Part shown: piece after piece, positions 24,346 through 37,188 of the stretch
How positions within the stretch are numbered: position 1 is the stretch's first letter
Layout of the letters: the number at the start of each line of letters is the position of its first letter
Source of the DNA: Camarhynchus parvulus
Lineage: Eukaryota; Chordata; Aves; Passeriformes; Thraupidae
Length of the DNA: 64,000 bases
Assembly (NCBI RefSeq): GCF_901933205.1
Contig: NC_044600.1
Coordinates: 3,100,001 to 3,164,000 of the forward strand
Reading direction: 5' to 3'
Made by a program: the position numbers and the translations under genes
Notes under the pieces: model-generated
What the model was told of the DNA's origin: nothing
What the model saw: only the letters and a program-made list of their open reading frames with translations
Databases searched by the model: none

Positions 24346-27015
24346 ATTCAGCAAATGTCAAAAATAGGACATTTCCCAGCATGTTCCCTCCAGGCAAACC
24401 AGCAGGACTGGTTCACAGCTCGGATCAGCAGCCTTCATGCAAATCTTGGACAAGTTGTGCTCGGAAGCATCAACAGCTGCGTTCAGAGCAGAGTTAAAGC
24501 CCAGTTCAGAAGAACAGCACTGAATGTTCACACTCAAAGTAGGAAAAGAAATGCCTCTCCTTGCAGAAGGTTCCTGCAGTTCATCCAGCACAGGGTTCAT
24601 CAAGTCTTTTGATGTGTGACAATAATGACATCTACAGTGGTATGAGATCAGAAATAAGTTTTCCTGAAGATTAAAAGTCAGGGATGCTGATCAGAGCATC
24701 CTTTTAAATATATAATTGCAGCAGATGTAGCTATAAATGAAAGCCAGGCAAATGTTTGCTGGTGGTTTTGCATTAGGACAATGAAGGTGCTGAAGGCTGG
24801 AGGCTCAGCTGCCGATCCAAGCTCTGCTTGAGGATGAGTGGTGGAGAGGACAAAGTGATCTCAAGCACTGCTATTGTATTTGTCTACATTCCAATTTCTG
24901 TTAATACCACTTATCATAAGACTGCAGCATCTGCTCAGCCTTCATTAAATTGATAAAAGCCTGTTCTTGCTTTGATGGGGCCACTGGAAACAAAAGATCA
25001 TCTCACCTTCCCTTGGAAAGAAATGCGAATCACATCACTGAAGGTTTTATTACAATGAGGCAGAAGTAAAAGTCAGCAATTTCTGAGTTTTGGGGTCAGC
25101 TGGGTTTCTGAGTTTGTCCTACTTTAGAATGGCCTCCAATGAAAAGAAAACTTCTTACAGAAGAGAGAAAGGATGGTGGGTGTCACTGTGAGCATCTGCT
25201 GAAGATTTGGGGTCCAGTCAGACCCAGCAGGCACTGCTGTGTGCTCCAGCACAGTGTGTGGGGGAAAACATGTGGAGTGGAGCTTGGATCTTGAGCAGAA
25301 TTTGACCTCAATGGGAGCAGAAACAGGAATTCTTATCTTGGAGACAATTCTGGGCATGAAAATTCTGGATGTGAGAAATCCAGGGATACAGATGATGACT
25401 TTGAAATATTACCCTGTAAGGATACACACAAGGCACCACAAATCAAACCCTAAATTACTTTTAATCTCTTCACTTGGAGAGATGGAATCCACTTCAAGGG
25501 AAGCAAATAAGCAGATTTTTTTAGATGCAATTTTTAAAAAGTGTCTAAACCTAGTGGTCTGCAAGTGGAAATTAGGTCAATACAGCCTCTTCTATGAACA
25601 ATTTTTATGGAAGTTGACATTTTACCTACCTATTTAGAAGGAAAAACTAAATCTTGTTGTCTGTGTCTTCTAATTGATCAATGCTGTAAGTATCATCTTG
25701 CCAATAGGAAAATCCAATTTTAAAAGGAGGGAAAATATTTATAGAGAATAAACTAACTCAGGAACAGGAAAAAAAGGGTTAAGATTTATTTACATCTTTA
25801 TACTATTTTATATAAATTTCGGTTTAATATTTTAAGTAATGTAGCAACAATGAAGTCATAAAATTGTCTTACTTGTGTACTCTAAACTACAGCATGAAAT
25901 TAGCAAAGATGGAAAAAAAAGTGGGGTTTTCATCTTAAAATTATTGTCTCAACTGAGCACATTTAGAAAAACACAGAATGAAAATTACAGGTCCTTGGAG
26001 AAGTGTTTGAGTTATGGCTGAGCCCCAGGGCTGCTGTACAAACAGCATCCTACCAGAGCCTCCTGTGTGTGTTGTAAGCTCCTCTTAAACTGAGGTGGAG
26101 TGAGAAAATTTTCAGGTTTTCTTATATTTCTGGAAATTGTTTTTTAGAGGCATTTATATCCTTTTGCACTTCCTGGGCTAGAGGAATGGTTCAGGTTAAG
26201 AGCATCCTCCACAGATCAGAGGGCATGGGATAAAATTCCTGAATATTTGTGCTGCTAAAGCAGTTACTAATAAATACTCAACAAAAAAAATCCTCTGCGT
26301 TTTTCTGGATTGACCTGCTGGTATTAATAGTCTAATTATTAACATTCTAACACATTCTGAACTTCAGAGTTGTCCTGCTTCCCTCAAGCAGAGAAATCAT
26401 CCCGTTGCTTTTCATCCTCCTTTTTCTGAGGTATCTGTGCAGTTTCTTAAATTTTTATTTACAAAGAAATTGATTGCAGAATGTGTGACTAAAAATAGAC
26501 ATTTCTGAGAACATTTCTGTCAAAACAATGTGAGAAAGCTGCTACCCAGATAAATCAGTTACTTGTACTGACTTTCTCCTCTAAAACTTCCCCTCTTTGC
26601 ATGTTTAGCTGACAGACTCAGGAGTGAAGTGGTTTTTATTCAAATAACACAGAACAACACTGGCAGCTCCGCACGCCTTTCCAAGGCATCCAGCTCATTC
26701 AGGAAAAAACACTGTGAAGATTAAATACCTCTAAGGTAAAATCCAAAGCAGCAATTTTTCATCACATTTCAGAAAATTGGTCCCTAAATAAGTTAATTAT
26801 GGAGAGTAATAATTTTAGCTCTGCAAGTTACATTCGGTAAGTAGCTGCAGTCAAAATCCTTACTATTTAGCTAAAATATGGAGTAATTTAGGATTTTAAA
26901 AAGGTTAATTTTCAAAGGAACAGTGGATATTTCATTATTTAATTAAGACATTTTGGGTTGTTTATTTCTGTCAGTAGAAAAAAATCTGGTTTTCTTTGGC
27001 TCACATATACATATA

Positions 27016-27056
<41 letters not shown>

Positions 27057-28667
27057 TTTCCTTTCTGGTCTGTCTGCAAACTAAGAAAAATGTTATTTTC
27101 CTGACTTTGCTCTGGAGTTAAGAGACTTGTTTTATTCCCATGGCTGTTCCCTGATCCATTGTCTTTGCCTGGGAGTGCCAAACACAGGCCCCCTCTCACC
27201 CAGATTTTTTTGCAGTGCAGACATTGCTCATTGGAAATTGGATGCTACCATCAACCCAACTTCCAGGCCATCAGGAGGGATTTATCAGGGCTAATCACAG
27301 GCTCCTTTATGGGGCCATAGCTCCTGTTTCAGTTCCTCCCAAGGAGGGAGAGGCTCCATCAGTCTGGTCGATACCATAATCCCCTGGAAGGAAATACAGC
27401 TGCAGAAAAGAGTCTCTCTGTGTTTAGCAGGTGTTTATTTTTCCCCTCGGTGACAGCAGCTCATTAGTAGCTCTGGAGTCAATGAAATTAGAGCACTGTC
27501 AGTCCAGCAGAGCTAAGTGGGGTTTGTCTCTAATGCTGGGACACTGAAAGTCTTTATCCTACAGAGCTCCTTCAAAGGCACGGCTTCAGCTGGCCAGCAA
27601 AGCTGTTTCCTTTGTTGGAGTGTTATCCAAGGGGCATATTGCAAAAATATGCTATGTAAAAGTGATGTTAATGATGCCCAAGAGCTGGCAACAGCAGTAT
27701 AGGCTTTCTTAATGCTTGTTAAGAACTGAAGAGTAGGTTTGGTTTGTTTTTGTAGCTTAATGGTCAGGAAAAGAATTGTTTGAGCAATCACTCGTTGCTG
27801 CTGGATAGCTCTTCTCACCTCTGTTACTTATTCCTGTTTAAATTGTTTCTACACCAGTCTGCTGTTATTTCTGCAAAAGGCTTTAGAACTCTGTGTTATA
27901 CCAGGCTGTTTAAGAGAGAAGAATATTTGCCAGTTCTAAATATGTTTTTTCATTCTTTATTCTCACAATGAACAGGTAAAGTACAGCGAGTGCTCATCAT
28001 TTTCATACTAGATTTGTAATTAACTTTTGGAGGTCATCACTAAAATGTGGTTGAATTGCTGTTTCCACTGAGAGCTGTTTCAGAATTTTGGCTGCTGCTG
28101 CAGCTCAAGGCTCAGTTTCTGTGTGCATTGTGCGGTGGCAAATAGCAAATTAAGGCTGGAATGCTGTTGAGAGCACTGCTAAAACTTCCTTTGACTTTCA
28201 AAAGAGCAGTAGCAGAACTCCACCACACTCTGTGTGTGATTAGGAGCTGCAGTGTCAATGCTAAAGGATAAACTGTTAGACAAAATTCATCAGTTGCACT
28301 CAATTACGTGCGTCAGGAATCTAAAAAAGGCTCCCAAAGAGAACGTGTAATTTAGCTATGAATGGCAGCCTCCATGCCCCAGTACAGCTCAGGATCTGGC
28401 TGGAATTTTTACTTAATGTGACTTTGTGCTCTTTTCTGAGAGACCCCCTGGACTGAATTTGCAAATATTTTAAGCTGCTGTTGCCTGTGTCAGTACTGAG
28501 CAGTGCTGCAGATTGGATTTGGAATTATTTCAGTTCCATTTCCTAACTCCCATTTTGGATCAAGTTGGAAATAAAAGTGAAATGTTTCCTGGCACTGCCT
28601 TCATCTCCTTCACTCTGGCCTCTGCTATTCCAGTTACTCCTCCTTCCAAGAGAGGGAAAGTGTAGTA
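24346..28667. other. Unique AT-rich noncoding DNA
   Basis: No gene or interspersed repeat recognised. It holds a (TA)n microsatellite at 27004-27059. A 132-codon frame at 25239-25637 (plus) has no recognisable domain and I do not regard it as a gene. Confidence 0.55.
27004..27059. repeat. (TA)n microsatellite with adjoining poly-T
   Basis: Alternating TA/CA/GT sequence becomes pure (TA)n from about 27024 and runs into a T run ending at 27059. It is self-complementary and likely length-polymorphic. Confidence 0.92.
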
Positions 28668-28725
28668 GAGAATCACAGAATCACAGAAAAGTTTGGGTTC
28701 GAAGGGACCTTAAAAGTCATCTTGA
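28668..28725 (-). mobile_element. CR1 LINE 3' tail fragment
   Basis: 'gagaatcacagaatcacaga' followed by 'gtttgggttcgaagggacct' and 'taaaagtcatctt' is the reverse complement of the CR1 3' end. Fewer than 60 bp remain, so it is an extremely 5'-truncated copy. The octamer-like tail repeat (aatcacag twice) is typical. Confidence 0.88.
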
Positions 28726-29238
28726 CTGGATTGAAACAAATCAAAGTTCATTCACTACCTGCTTGAATTAATGTGATTGTGTAAATTGACACAAAGTGAG
28801 CAGAGTTTGCAAAGGGCAGAAAGGGAGCCACTGATAAAAAGCAGAAGAAACTGAGAAAAAAACAAAGCCTATTTTGTGCATTTTGCTTTTCCAGATGCAT
28901 TGTAATTGTCTGTTCCCACATGATATGAATTATTCACTTCTATTATTATGCCAGACCTGTGGGAGCACACTCATTTACCATTGGTGCATACGTTGTTACC
29001 AACCTACACGTTCTGCTTGGCTTAGCCAGAATCTGCAGCTGAGTTTGATTCAGCACTTCCTCTGTCAGAGCTCCTAATAAACCTATAGACCTTCAGTGTA
29101 TTAAAACAATTCCTGGTTTTTGTAGGCTGCTTCAGAGTCAATCCTGGAAAATCTGCCTGCGTATATTTACAGAGAAAGAAAGTGGGAAAAGAAAGAAATC
29201 TTTCAAAAATCAGAGGAAGTGATTAGCAGTGTAGGGTG
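28726..29238. other. Spacer between two CR1 tails
   Basis: Unique sequence with no recognised gene or repeat. Confidence 0.5.
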
Positions 29239-29325
29239 TCATGGAATCCCAGAATGGTTTGGGTTGGAAGGGACCTTAAAGCCCTTCCAGTTCCACCCCT
29301 GCCATGGGCAGGGACACCTTCCTGG
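29239..29325 (-). mobile_element. CR1 LINE 3' tail fragment
   Basis: 'tcatggaatcccagaatggt', 'ttgggttggaagggacctta' and 'gccatgggcagggacacctt' give an antisense CR1 3' end close to consensus. It is truncated after about 90 bp. It is less diverged than most other CR1 pieces here, which suggests a younger insertion. Confidence 0.92.
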
Positions 29326-30123
29326 GAGTCAGCAGCTCACAGCAGGACCCAGAACCAGGCACTCCCTGGAAGCAGAGCCAGATCTATTCCAATTAAACAC
29401 GTGTATAATAACTTAGGGTTTAGAGGAAGGGAATTAGTGAGTCCTCGGTGTGCATGTAGACATCCTTTTAGTCAAGACACCGTCTGTGAATTAGCATAAG
29501 AATTATGCAGATAAGCTCTTTATCTCGCTTCTCTGTAGTTCTTTGAAGTCCTTAGAAGTTTAGGAATTTAGCTAAAGGAAACTGAATAAGCAAGCAGCAT
29601 TTTGTTTGTACAAGAGATTAACTTTGCTTAAATACAGGTATGGCTTCACATTGCTATCTACTGACAATCATTTTTCTGTATGCCCATGTAAAATTAATTT
29701 TATATCTAAGATGAGTTTTACAATTCACAGCGTGTTGCTGTGAGTTGAATTCAAATTAATTTCTTAAGGAATAAGAGTATTCTCATGATGAATTTGAAAC
29801 AGTGTTGGTCTTTGTGGGACTCCCAGAGAGAAGAAAATAAAAGGCAAATTGCAGCAGACAAACTTTAGATGTAGTTATTTCGATTTGCAGACAGGGAGGG
29901 AAGTCTGGGATAAACTTGCAGACAGGGAGGGGAGAGAGATACCAACCAAGAAAGGAGAGTGGAAACCTAAATTCCACAAGAAGAATTCCAAAAGACCTCA
30001 GTCCCAACAGGAGAATGTTGTCACTGCTCCCACGTCTCTTACAGTCTTTTATCCTGGGCCAGAAGGGTTTAGCAAGACCAGGATGGGAAGAGTTGGGTGG
30101 GAATGGAAGAATGGGAAGAAGAA
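29326..30123. other. Unassigned sequence preceding the ERVL-type LTR
   Basis: No gene recognised. From 29849 a 148-codon plus-strand open frame runs into the LTR and ends at 30295, but I recognise no retroviral or host domain in it. The last 40 bp before the LTR are strongly purine-rich ('gggtgggaatggaagaatgg' then 'gaagaa'), as expected for a retroviral polypurine tract just upstream of a 3' LTR. Part of 29849-30123 might therefore be decayed internal retroviral sequence. That is inference. Confidence 0.35.
29885..29932. repeat. Partial tandem duplication, 31-bp period
   Basis: 'ttgcagacagggaggg' occurs at 29885 and again at 29916, with a non-repeated spacer between. Confidence 0.8.
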
Positions 30124-30413
30124 TGGTCTCCTGGTTTGGGCTGGGGCAGAGCCAATCTCCTGTCAGCAGCTGGGTCAGAGCTGGGTTTGGGCTCAGTGTG
30201 ACAATGATGCTGGTAAAATTCTGCTGGTTTGGTGGTTGCTAAGTTGTGTTTATCCTAAATCAAGAACTTTTCTGTGTCTCGTGTTCTGCCAGTGAGGAGG
30301 TACCAGAGCAGGATGTGAGGGAGCAGAGCTGGGACAGGTGACCCAGCCTGGCCAAAGGGATATTGCACACCATAAACGCAGTGCATAAACTGGGGAGGTC
30401 CCAGGAGTGGGGC
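30124..30413 (+). mobile_element. ERVL-type LTR, left part (split by a second LTR)
   Basis: From 'tctcctggtttgggctgggg' onward this follows the widespread avian ERVL-type LTR ('ctggtttgggctgggacaga...'). It runs through 'gggacaggtgacccagcctg', 'gccaaagggatattgcacac' and 'gcataaactgggg'. It is interrupted at 30413 and resumes at 30850, so both parts belong to one LTR. The left boundary is approximate; I found no clear flanking duplication for the outer element. It is clearly older and more diverged than the 10.3-kb LTR. Confidence 0.82.
30410..30413 (+). repeat. Left 4-bp target-site duplication (gggc)
   Basis: The four bases before the inner LTR are repeated right after it at 30850-30853. 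Four bases match by chance fairly often, but here the duplication coincides with both TG...CA ends and with the break in the outer LTR. Confidence 0.7.
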
Positions 30414-30849
30414 TGAAGCCTCAGGTTTAGCTTTTATATTTTTCAGATTCTGTGCTGCTTTAGTGTGTAGTTCTGAGCTTCACATTCCCTGCTCACAGAG
30501 CAGGGAGACAAATCAGTTCCTGCTCTAGCTGGGGACCAAGGACAAAAGATCCAAACCTCAGGCATAAACAATGTGGACTGAACAGAGAAAAACAAGCAAA
30601 ATGGGACTTCATAACTTAAAGCTGTAATTGGACAATTAACTCCAAGATGCAAATGGAGCAGAACTTACAAAAATGAGAGACCCTGTTACAGGTTGTGCAT
30701 TTTTTGACCATTTTGGTTCATCTTGGGTGCAGCCCTGGCTGGGCTCTTGTGTTGCCCAAGGTGGATCCATTGAGGCCTTTTAATAAATCTCTACTTTATT
30801 CTTTAACTCTGTTTACTCTCTGTTCTAGGTCGGCCTTGACAAGGTGTCA
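30414..30849 (+). mobile_element. Solo LTR nested in ERVL-type LTR, 436 bp
   Basis: It starts TGAAGCCTCAGG and ends AAGGTGTCA (TG...CA), with the 4-bp direct repeat 'gggc' on either side. It carries an AATAAA polyadenylation signal at 30782-30787 inside 'gccttttaataaatctctac', placed as expected near the R/U5 part. A partial inverted copy of the same family lies at 39018-39330. It shares the first 240 or so bases, including 'cagattctgtgctgctttag', 'ataaacaatgtgga' and 'gggacttcataacttaaa', which confirms a dispersed family with this left boundary. The 4-bp duplication fits ERV1-type integration better than ERVL (5) or ERVK (6), but the class is tentative. No internal genes remain. Confidence 0.85.
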
Positions 30850-31111
30850 GGGCCACTCGGGGTTCAGGGACAGGTCTGGAATTTGTCAGGATTTTGTGAG
30901 CAATTGTATTTTGCACCACTTGTTTTTTTTTTCTTCTTCTTTATTATCCTTATTAATATTTGCTATCATTATCATATTCTACTTTGTTTCAATTATTGAA
31001 CTGTTCTTATCTCCACCCAGCAGTTTTACTTGTGGCTGTCCTGCCCATCCCTCTGGGGTGGAGTGAGGAGCTCTGTGGTGCTCAGTTGCCACCTGGGCTT
31101 AAACCATGACA
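30850..31111 (+). mobile_element. ERVL-type LTR, right part (split by a second LTR)
   Basis: This resumes the outer LTR. After 'gggccactcggggttcaggg' come 'attgaactgttcttatctcc' (the family's '...attaaactgtctttatctc' U5 region), 'ctctggggtggagtgaggag', 'tggtgctcagttgcc' and the terminal 'cttaaaccatgaca'. Ending in CA matches the expected 3' end of this LTR. A T-rich stretch at 30920-30990 marks divergence. The 123-codon plus-strand frame here (30695-31066) spans both LTRs and is not a gene. Confidence 0.82.
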
Positions 31112-34100
31112 AACCCTACTCTGAACTTGCTTCCCCTGTTCTGCAGGCAAAGGATTTCTCCCAACAGGTAGCAGGTAAATGCCTTAAAAAATCAAAAGCA
31201 AAACAAACTTAATATGATTCTGTTCTAGGAACACAAATTTTCCACTGAACTAAATTTATCAAAACAGATTATCAAAGTTTTATAATTAACTTCCTAGCAA
31301 ATAGGAATTAGCATATATTATATGAGTGCTGTGTGTTAATCAAAGGATATTTAGTGAGGCACCCACCTATGCATGCCCAGGAATTACAAAGTTAATGAGA
31401 GACAGCAGCACATGTAACTGTAACTAATTAAGCAAGACACAAAAAATTCTGTAGATGTTTCACTGAATATGTTAGAATTTACTCATTATCATATTTACAT
31501 GGTGAGTTTATTCCAGCATTTAAGTTTGGCAAAGTAAGATATTTAAAGTTAACTTTCTGTCTGCTGTACAGATACACCCTCAATGTATTGCTTTGGTTTG
31601 CGACTCCTGTATTTTCAATTCAAAAAAGATTAAATACCTAAAGGGAGCTTTGACCCTGGGTAGGTTGAATTAGTACAAGAGGTTGTTTTTATTTATTGCA
31701 GAAGGAAATTTACAGGCAATAACTGCTTAAAACCCAGGCATCAAGAGCCTGCCGCAAGGTTGGTGGACTACAACAAGGGCTCAAAGAGGTTCCACAGGGA
31801 CTAAAGCATGTTAGAAATAATTAGACTACGCCTAGAAATATTTTCAACAAAAGTTCAGTAATTTTATGTCACTTCTGTGATTCTACATGGAGCTTTTCCT
31901 ACTTGTTTATACATAGATGAGTGCTTAAAATCAATTTAAAGGTATAAGTAATGATTCCTTTTTGTAGAGGAATGAACAATGACAGTATAAACACCCAGAC
32001 AGTTTTCTACGCCATTCTCCAAGAGAAGAAAAGTGGTTGTTTTAAAGGTATGTCAAATAAAAAGGTCTAATATATCTCTATAATAGCAGCTTAGGTTGCA
32101 AAGTGTTGTGTAGACACTTAGGTATGAATATGAGGAGTCACTAAATTTGTATCTCTAACAAATAATGTTTTCTCTCTTTAGACTGAGTTATATTTTACCC
32201 TGCAACATTAAGTCAGAAATAATGTGTAACCCTGGATTATACAGGGGTTTTTTGTATGATGCTTTGTGTAGACATTAAGAGAATAATGTGAAATTATTGA
32301 CAAGATGTTTATTTGTTTTCAGATAAGGAAGGGCTGCTGTAACTCCATTTTAGACAATGCATAAGGGAAAGAAAAAATGTATAGAAAATAATCTGTGATT
32401 ATAAAACAGAAATAGAGCAGTTTAGATGAGAAACTAGCACTGTTTGTGTCCTTAATTTACTTTCATGATTTTCTGTATCAGAATGTGAAATGCTCTGGCT
32501 GGTTTTAATTAAACCTGTAAACTGAAGACTGTTTGCTTCTTTTTACAAAAAATATTGTTGGTTATGGAGCATATGTCATTTACCTAGACTGCAAGCTCTC
32601 ACTGTTCAGATGTGTTTGAGTTTCCTTTGTATCCACTTTGAGCTTCTGAGGGGGTTCGTGGTTGCTTTTTTCCCATTAAAATGTCTTTGGGAAGTGAAAC
32701 CTATTGGGTGAAATGCATCTCCACTGTTAATCAGCAGAACTCTGGAGAGTGGTAGGCTTATGTGCTGTCACTGAGAAGGATTGAATATCACAGTTGCTTC
32801 ATTCACAGAAAAAACCCTGATTTTTGGTGTTGTCAAAGGTCTGGAGAAGTTGAGGCAATTGGCTTTCAGCTTTGCTTCCCATGGAAACAAAGGTTATGAG
32901 ATTTCTGCTGTCTCCTCCTTGATAACATTTCTAATCTCTTGGGCAGTTTTAAACTATTTTGACTCAAAGTCACTCTGCTTCCACAGATTTGCTAAATCTA
33001 TGTTTGGGTTGATATCAAAATAGTGCTGTTGAGGAAAAACTGTAGTCTGAGCTCAGCCTTAGTACAGAACATTACAAAATCCACTTGACACAGCCATTGG
33101 GGTTTGCTTTGGGATCGGACTTTAGGGAGTGCTTACTGCTTTTTGTGTTAAATTGCAGTGTTTCTCTGTGAGGTTAAAAATGAGGCCATGAAACGACAAA
33201 AATGTTCTTAACTTACATCAGTAGAGTAGAAATTGTGCTCTGTAGTGCGGTGATGAGCTATTTAAAGTAACATCTGTGGTAAGAATATTGATAATGTATA
33301 GACTGTTTTATCAAAACAAGGGTTTTTAATGGCACAAGCCTTTCAAATTTTTTTTGTCATCCATTTCCTTTTCTGTCTGAATCTTTGTGATCAAATGGTT
33401 TAATAATTTCACACATGGTAGATGTGATGGGGATCTGTTTGGGCCAGCTGGTAGATGTGGGTTTGTATCAAAAATGCAATCAGGGAATGGATTCATTCTT
33501 CCACTGTTGAACAATGGAAGGGACTTGCATATCCATTTTGCAAATGCATGATTTTACCTTCTCTTTCACAGAATTAATACATATTTTTTCTTATTTTCTG
33601 ATGTTATTTTCTGTAGAAAAAAAAATTTGGACTATTTCAGAAAGAAATTACCTTTCTCTGAGAAATCAAAGAATAAAAGTTGACATTTCAAAGATGCTTC
33701 TCTTCCATCAGATTGCACAAAGATGATACAAAAAATCAGTGGAAGAGAGATCTAGGAAAGGTGGTTGGAAGTGATTAGGCTGGCAATTAAAGTGTTTTAT
33801 TTGGGGAAGATGTTGTTTGCAATCTCCACTCTGCTGTCCTCTGGGTGGTGCCCTGGCAGTGCATTGTAAAGGCGAGTCCACAGCTGGAGTTTGAATTTTT
33901 AATAAACTGGGGAGAGCAGCTCTGAGGTACAAGAGCTTGAACTCCATGGTTCTGATCCTTAAGATCTTGTTCATGTTGTAAGATTACAATATTTTATGCA
34001 GCAAGGTCAGATCTTCCACTGCTGAGGATCATCACAGGGGGCAAAAGCAGGACAGGACTTGGACCTGAGCACGCCACAGCTCCAGCAAATCCATGGCTGT

Positions 34101-36934
34101 TACTGTCATCTATGTTATAAAATACCAGCAGCAAGGATGTGTTAATATCTAATTTTTAAATCTGATTCTGAATTAAGTTATTTTATGGAGAGGAGTGTCA
34201 GGGATGGCAGAGGAAGGTAATACTTAATAGAAAGTTTTAACTTCACTGGTTTTGCTGTGGGGTTTTTTTTGCTTTTTTTTAGAGATCAGGTCTGTCTTAT
34301 TTATAAAATGTCTAATTTCAGTCTAAAATAAATAAAAAGCCATTCAGACACTGAATGGTGAGTGATCAGTGTGAGTGATCCCCAAAGAAGTGCATGAAAG
34401 TTTCTCATTCAGTTGAAAGTTGAGTTCAGGGAATGAAGAGTTAAATGCAAACAGAACTGAAGGCTGTACTCATCACCAATTGTATTTTTTCCTGGATTTT
34501 CTTTTCTGTTTTTTTCCTTTTTGCTGTACTTAAATTACAACTGAAACCTTCCAAATGCTTGTCTTTCCATGGCTGTTCCATGAGTAGATCTCTCATCTCT
34601 GTGGACAATCTAGTGTTCCACAGGAGAAGTCTGAGCATGCAGCTGATTCCTGTGACTTGCTGCTGTATTTTTAAATACTTGTGCATGTTAGTGTGTACAG
34701 AAATATTACTGAACTGCTAAGAAAATTAAGCGTGGCTGAAAAATAGCATAGAAGGGATGGAAGGGGATTTTTACGTGCCAACGTGATGCTGGTGGCTGAA
34801 AAATGGATGTGAAAGACTGTCAGAGAATGTGCTGTTGAATTGTGGAGAAACAGGTCATAATGATGTTAATAAATGAGTTCATTATGATCACATTTAAATA
34901 ATGTCCATGTAATGCATGCTAGTCCTCTCAATTTTTTTTTTCTTTTTGGAGCCCCTTGTATGTTATTTAAAAAGAAGGTGAAACATTTGGGATTTGTGGG
35001 CAGTACTGGGCAGTGGACACCAGGCAGAGCCACTGGGCAATAATGTCACCTGAATAACCGCTGTGGCAGTCTTGGAATTCAAGAATTCAGATTCTCCTCT
35101 GTTTCCTCCAGATGCACAGAGGTTATTCCTTCCACTTTTAATTTGAAATCCATTCTGTATTTTTCCTCTGTGCCTCTGAGTTCTCTGTCAGCACGGAGCA
35201 AGGTACAAGTGACTTTCTTTAAAATATCTTTGTTCTGAACTTAGAGATGAAATCAGATCAGACTTTTTTCCCTGTATACTTTTTTTCTGGTGCTTTTGGA
35301 GGGATGAAGCAAAGGCCTTTCAGAGCAGATTGGCTTCATTCCAGCACCAGACAATGCATTTGATTATGAGGCCCCAAGATCAAGGCAGGTTCTTGAAACC
35401 AGCCTCAACTTCAGACAAAGCAGGGCTGAGATGTGCAGATTGGTTTGATCTGCATCTTTGTGTGCATCCATCTTACGGAGGCATTTTTTTTCCCCAGTGG
35501 AACATTAGAGGACTTTTTCCAAAGTTCACTTTTTCAAGTTGATAATAAAATTAACATCCCATTTTGTACTTCCTATTAATCCCTTGTTTCTTGACTAATT
35601 TTTCCTGTTCCACAGGAATTAACAAACTTCTCAGTTTTATAGAGAGACAGCAGGAATGGCCAACGTTCATCAATTCCTAAAATCTCAATTGTTGAAGACT
35701 TCAGACCAGTGACTACAAACCCTTATTTTTTAATTTTTTTTTTTTCAGTAAGGGTCAAAGGTTTTACATCTCTTGCCAATTCTCTTTCAATTTTTTTCCT
35801 CATGACTCGAGTGGGAGGTGGTGTGATACTTCAAACACCTGATTTGTGGAGGCACTCGATTAAGAATCTCAGCTCTTACATTTTTTACATGAAAGAGGCA
35901 ATGAGAAGTGTACTTATCTTGCTGCTGCAGTTTACCATTGCCATTGTGCTGCCACAAATGTATATAGTATATCATATTTTGATTTTTGAATATCACTTCT
36001 TGCATATTTCCATTCTATTTTAGAACTGGAGGCAAGGTGATGAAATAGAAAATACATCTGAATGAGAAAATGGGCAGAGAGACTGAGAGGTAAATCTGTG
36101 ACACAAACTGTTATTTCCTCAAGCTGTTAGATAAGACAGAACCAAGAAAGCAGGCAATAAAAGCAGACCAAAATGGAAAAACAGGAGGTTATTGACATAT
36201 GATCTAAATTAAAACACCTTGTGTTTACTGAAAACAGTCTTTCATTTTTTAAGCATTCACTTTCTGCCAGTTCCAGAAATTAATAAGTTGTCCACTGACT
36301 CCAAAAGAATTTAACACTTCAGTGTCTGTCCATTATTATATATGTTGTTTTTTAAGCTGAGAAGTATAGGGGAAAATTTATGCTTTCAATATCTCTATTG
36401 CCTAATTCTGTTCTTTGAGTCAGAATACTGCTTATTACCCTTTTTTTCAAACTTGGATATTTCCTTTTATTTTGTGTAATGGTGGTAGCAAAAAGACTGA
36501 ACAATGTTAAAGTAATAACATCTGTTAAAGTATTACAAATAAAACCTTCTCCCACCTTCCATCCACAGCCCACAGCCCCCTTCTCATGGGATTGAACACA
36601 ATGACTCTCAGACCTCACTGTGTCTGCTTTGGATACAATCTCTGCAGATTAATACAAATCAATGGAATATTTACCTTAATTGCACTCCAGCCTCTTTCTT
36701 TTAATCATGTTTAATAGATCTAACAGCAAGTGCTGCTTCCCACTAGTGGTTTTCTCATTAGCACTCAATTGGAAATAAAATTTGAGGATGAAGGTTGGCC
36801 CCTAAAGCAGCAGAGAATTTAAGGTAATGTTTCCTGGGCTTTGCACAGGACATTCCTAAAAAAGAAATAAAAATGTCAATAAAAATTCTACCAGAGGGTC
36901 ACTGGGGCTGGCACTGGGTTCAGGCTGTTCCCTC
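31112..36934. other. Unique AT-rich noncoding DNA
   Basis: No gene, RNA gene or interspersed repeat recognised across nearly 6 kb. Open frames are all under about 105 codons and none resembles a known protein. It has several T and A runs (for example 34921, 35460, 35730) and no CpG-rich patch. Confidence 0.55.
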
Positions 36935-37188
36935 TCCCTGCTCAGAGCAGGAGCACCCAGAGCAGCCAGTCCAGTCCCTGGACTATTTTGGATATCTTTA
37001 AGGAGCCTCCACAACCTCTTTGGGCAATTTGCTCCACTGCTTGACCACTCTGGTCTTAAAGAAATTGCTTTTTTTCTTATGTTTAAATAGAATTATTTGT
37101 ATTTCACCTGCTTGTAGTCAAGAAGCTCTTGTATGACAGATGCTCATCTTGTGTGAGAGATGCTTTAAGCCCCTGATCACGTTGGCTG
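36935..37188 (-). mobile_element. CR1 LINE fragment, diverged, antisense
   Basis: Antisense CR1 features: 'gctcagagcaggagcaccca', 'gagcctccacaacctctttg', 'ggcaatttgctccactgctt', 'ctggtcttaaagaaattgct', and after a deletion 'taagcccctgatcacgttgg'. It is an old, gapped copy. It abuts a CR1 piece in the opposite orientation. Confidence 0.75.

Noticed and set aside
27180..27400. GC-richer patch with short inverted words, considered as a repeat
   Set aside because: No match to CR1 or LTR motifs and no defined ends.
29849..30295. 148-codon plus-strand open frame
   Set aside because: Its last third lies inside the ERVL-type LTR, so it cannot be an intact host gene. Kept only as possible decayed retroviral flank.
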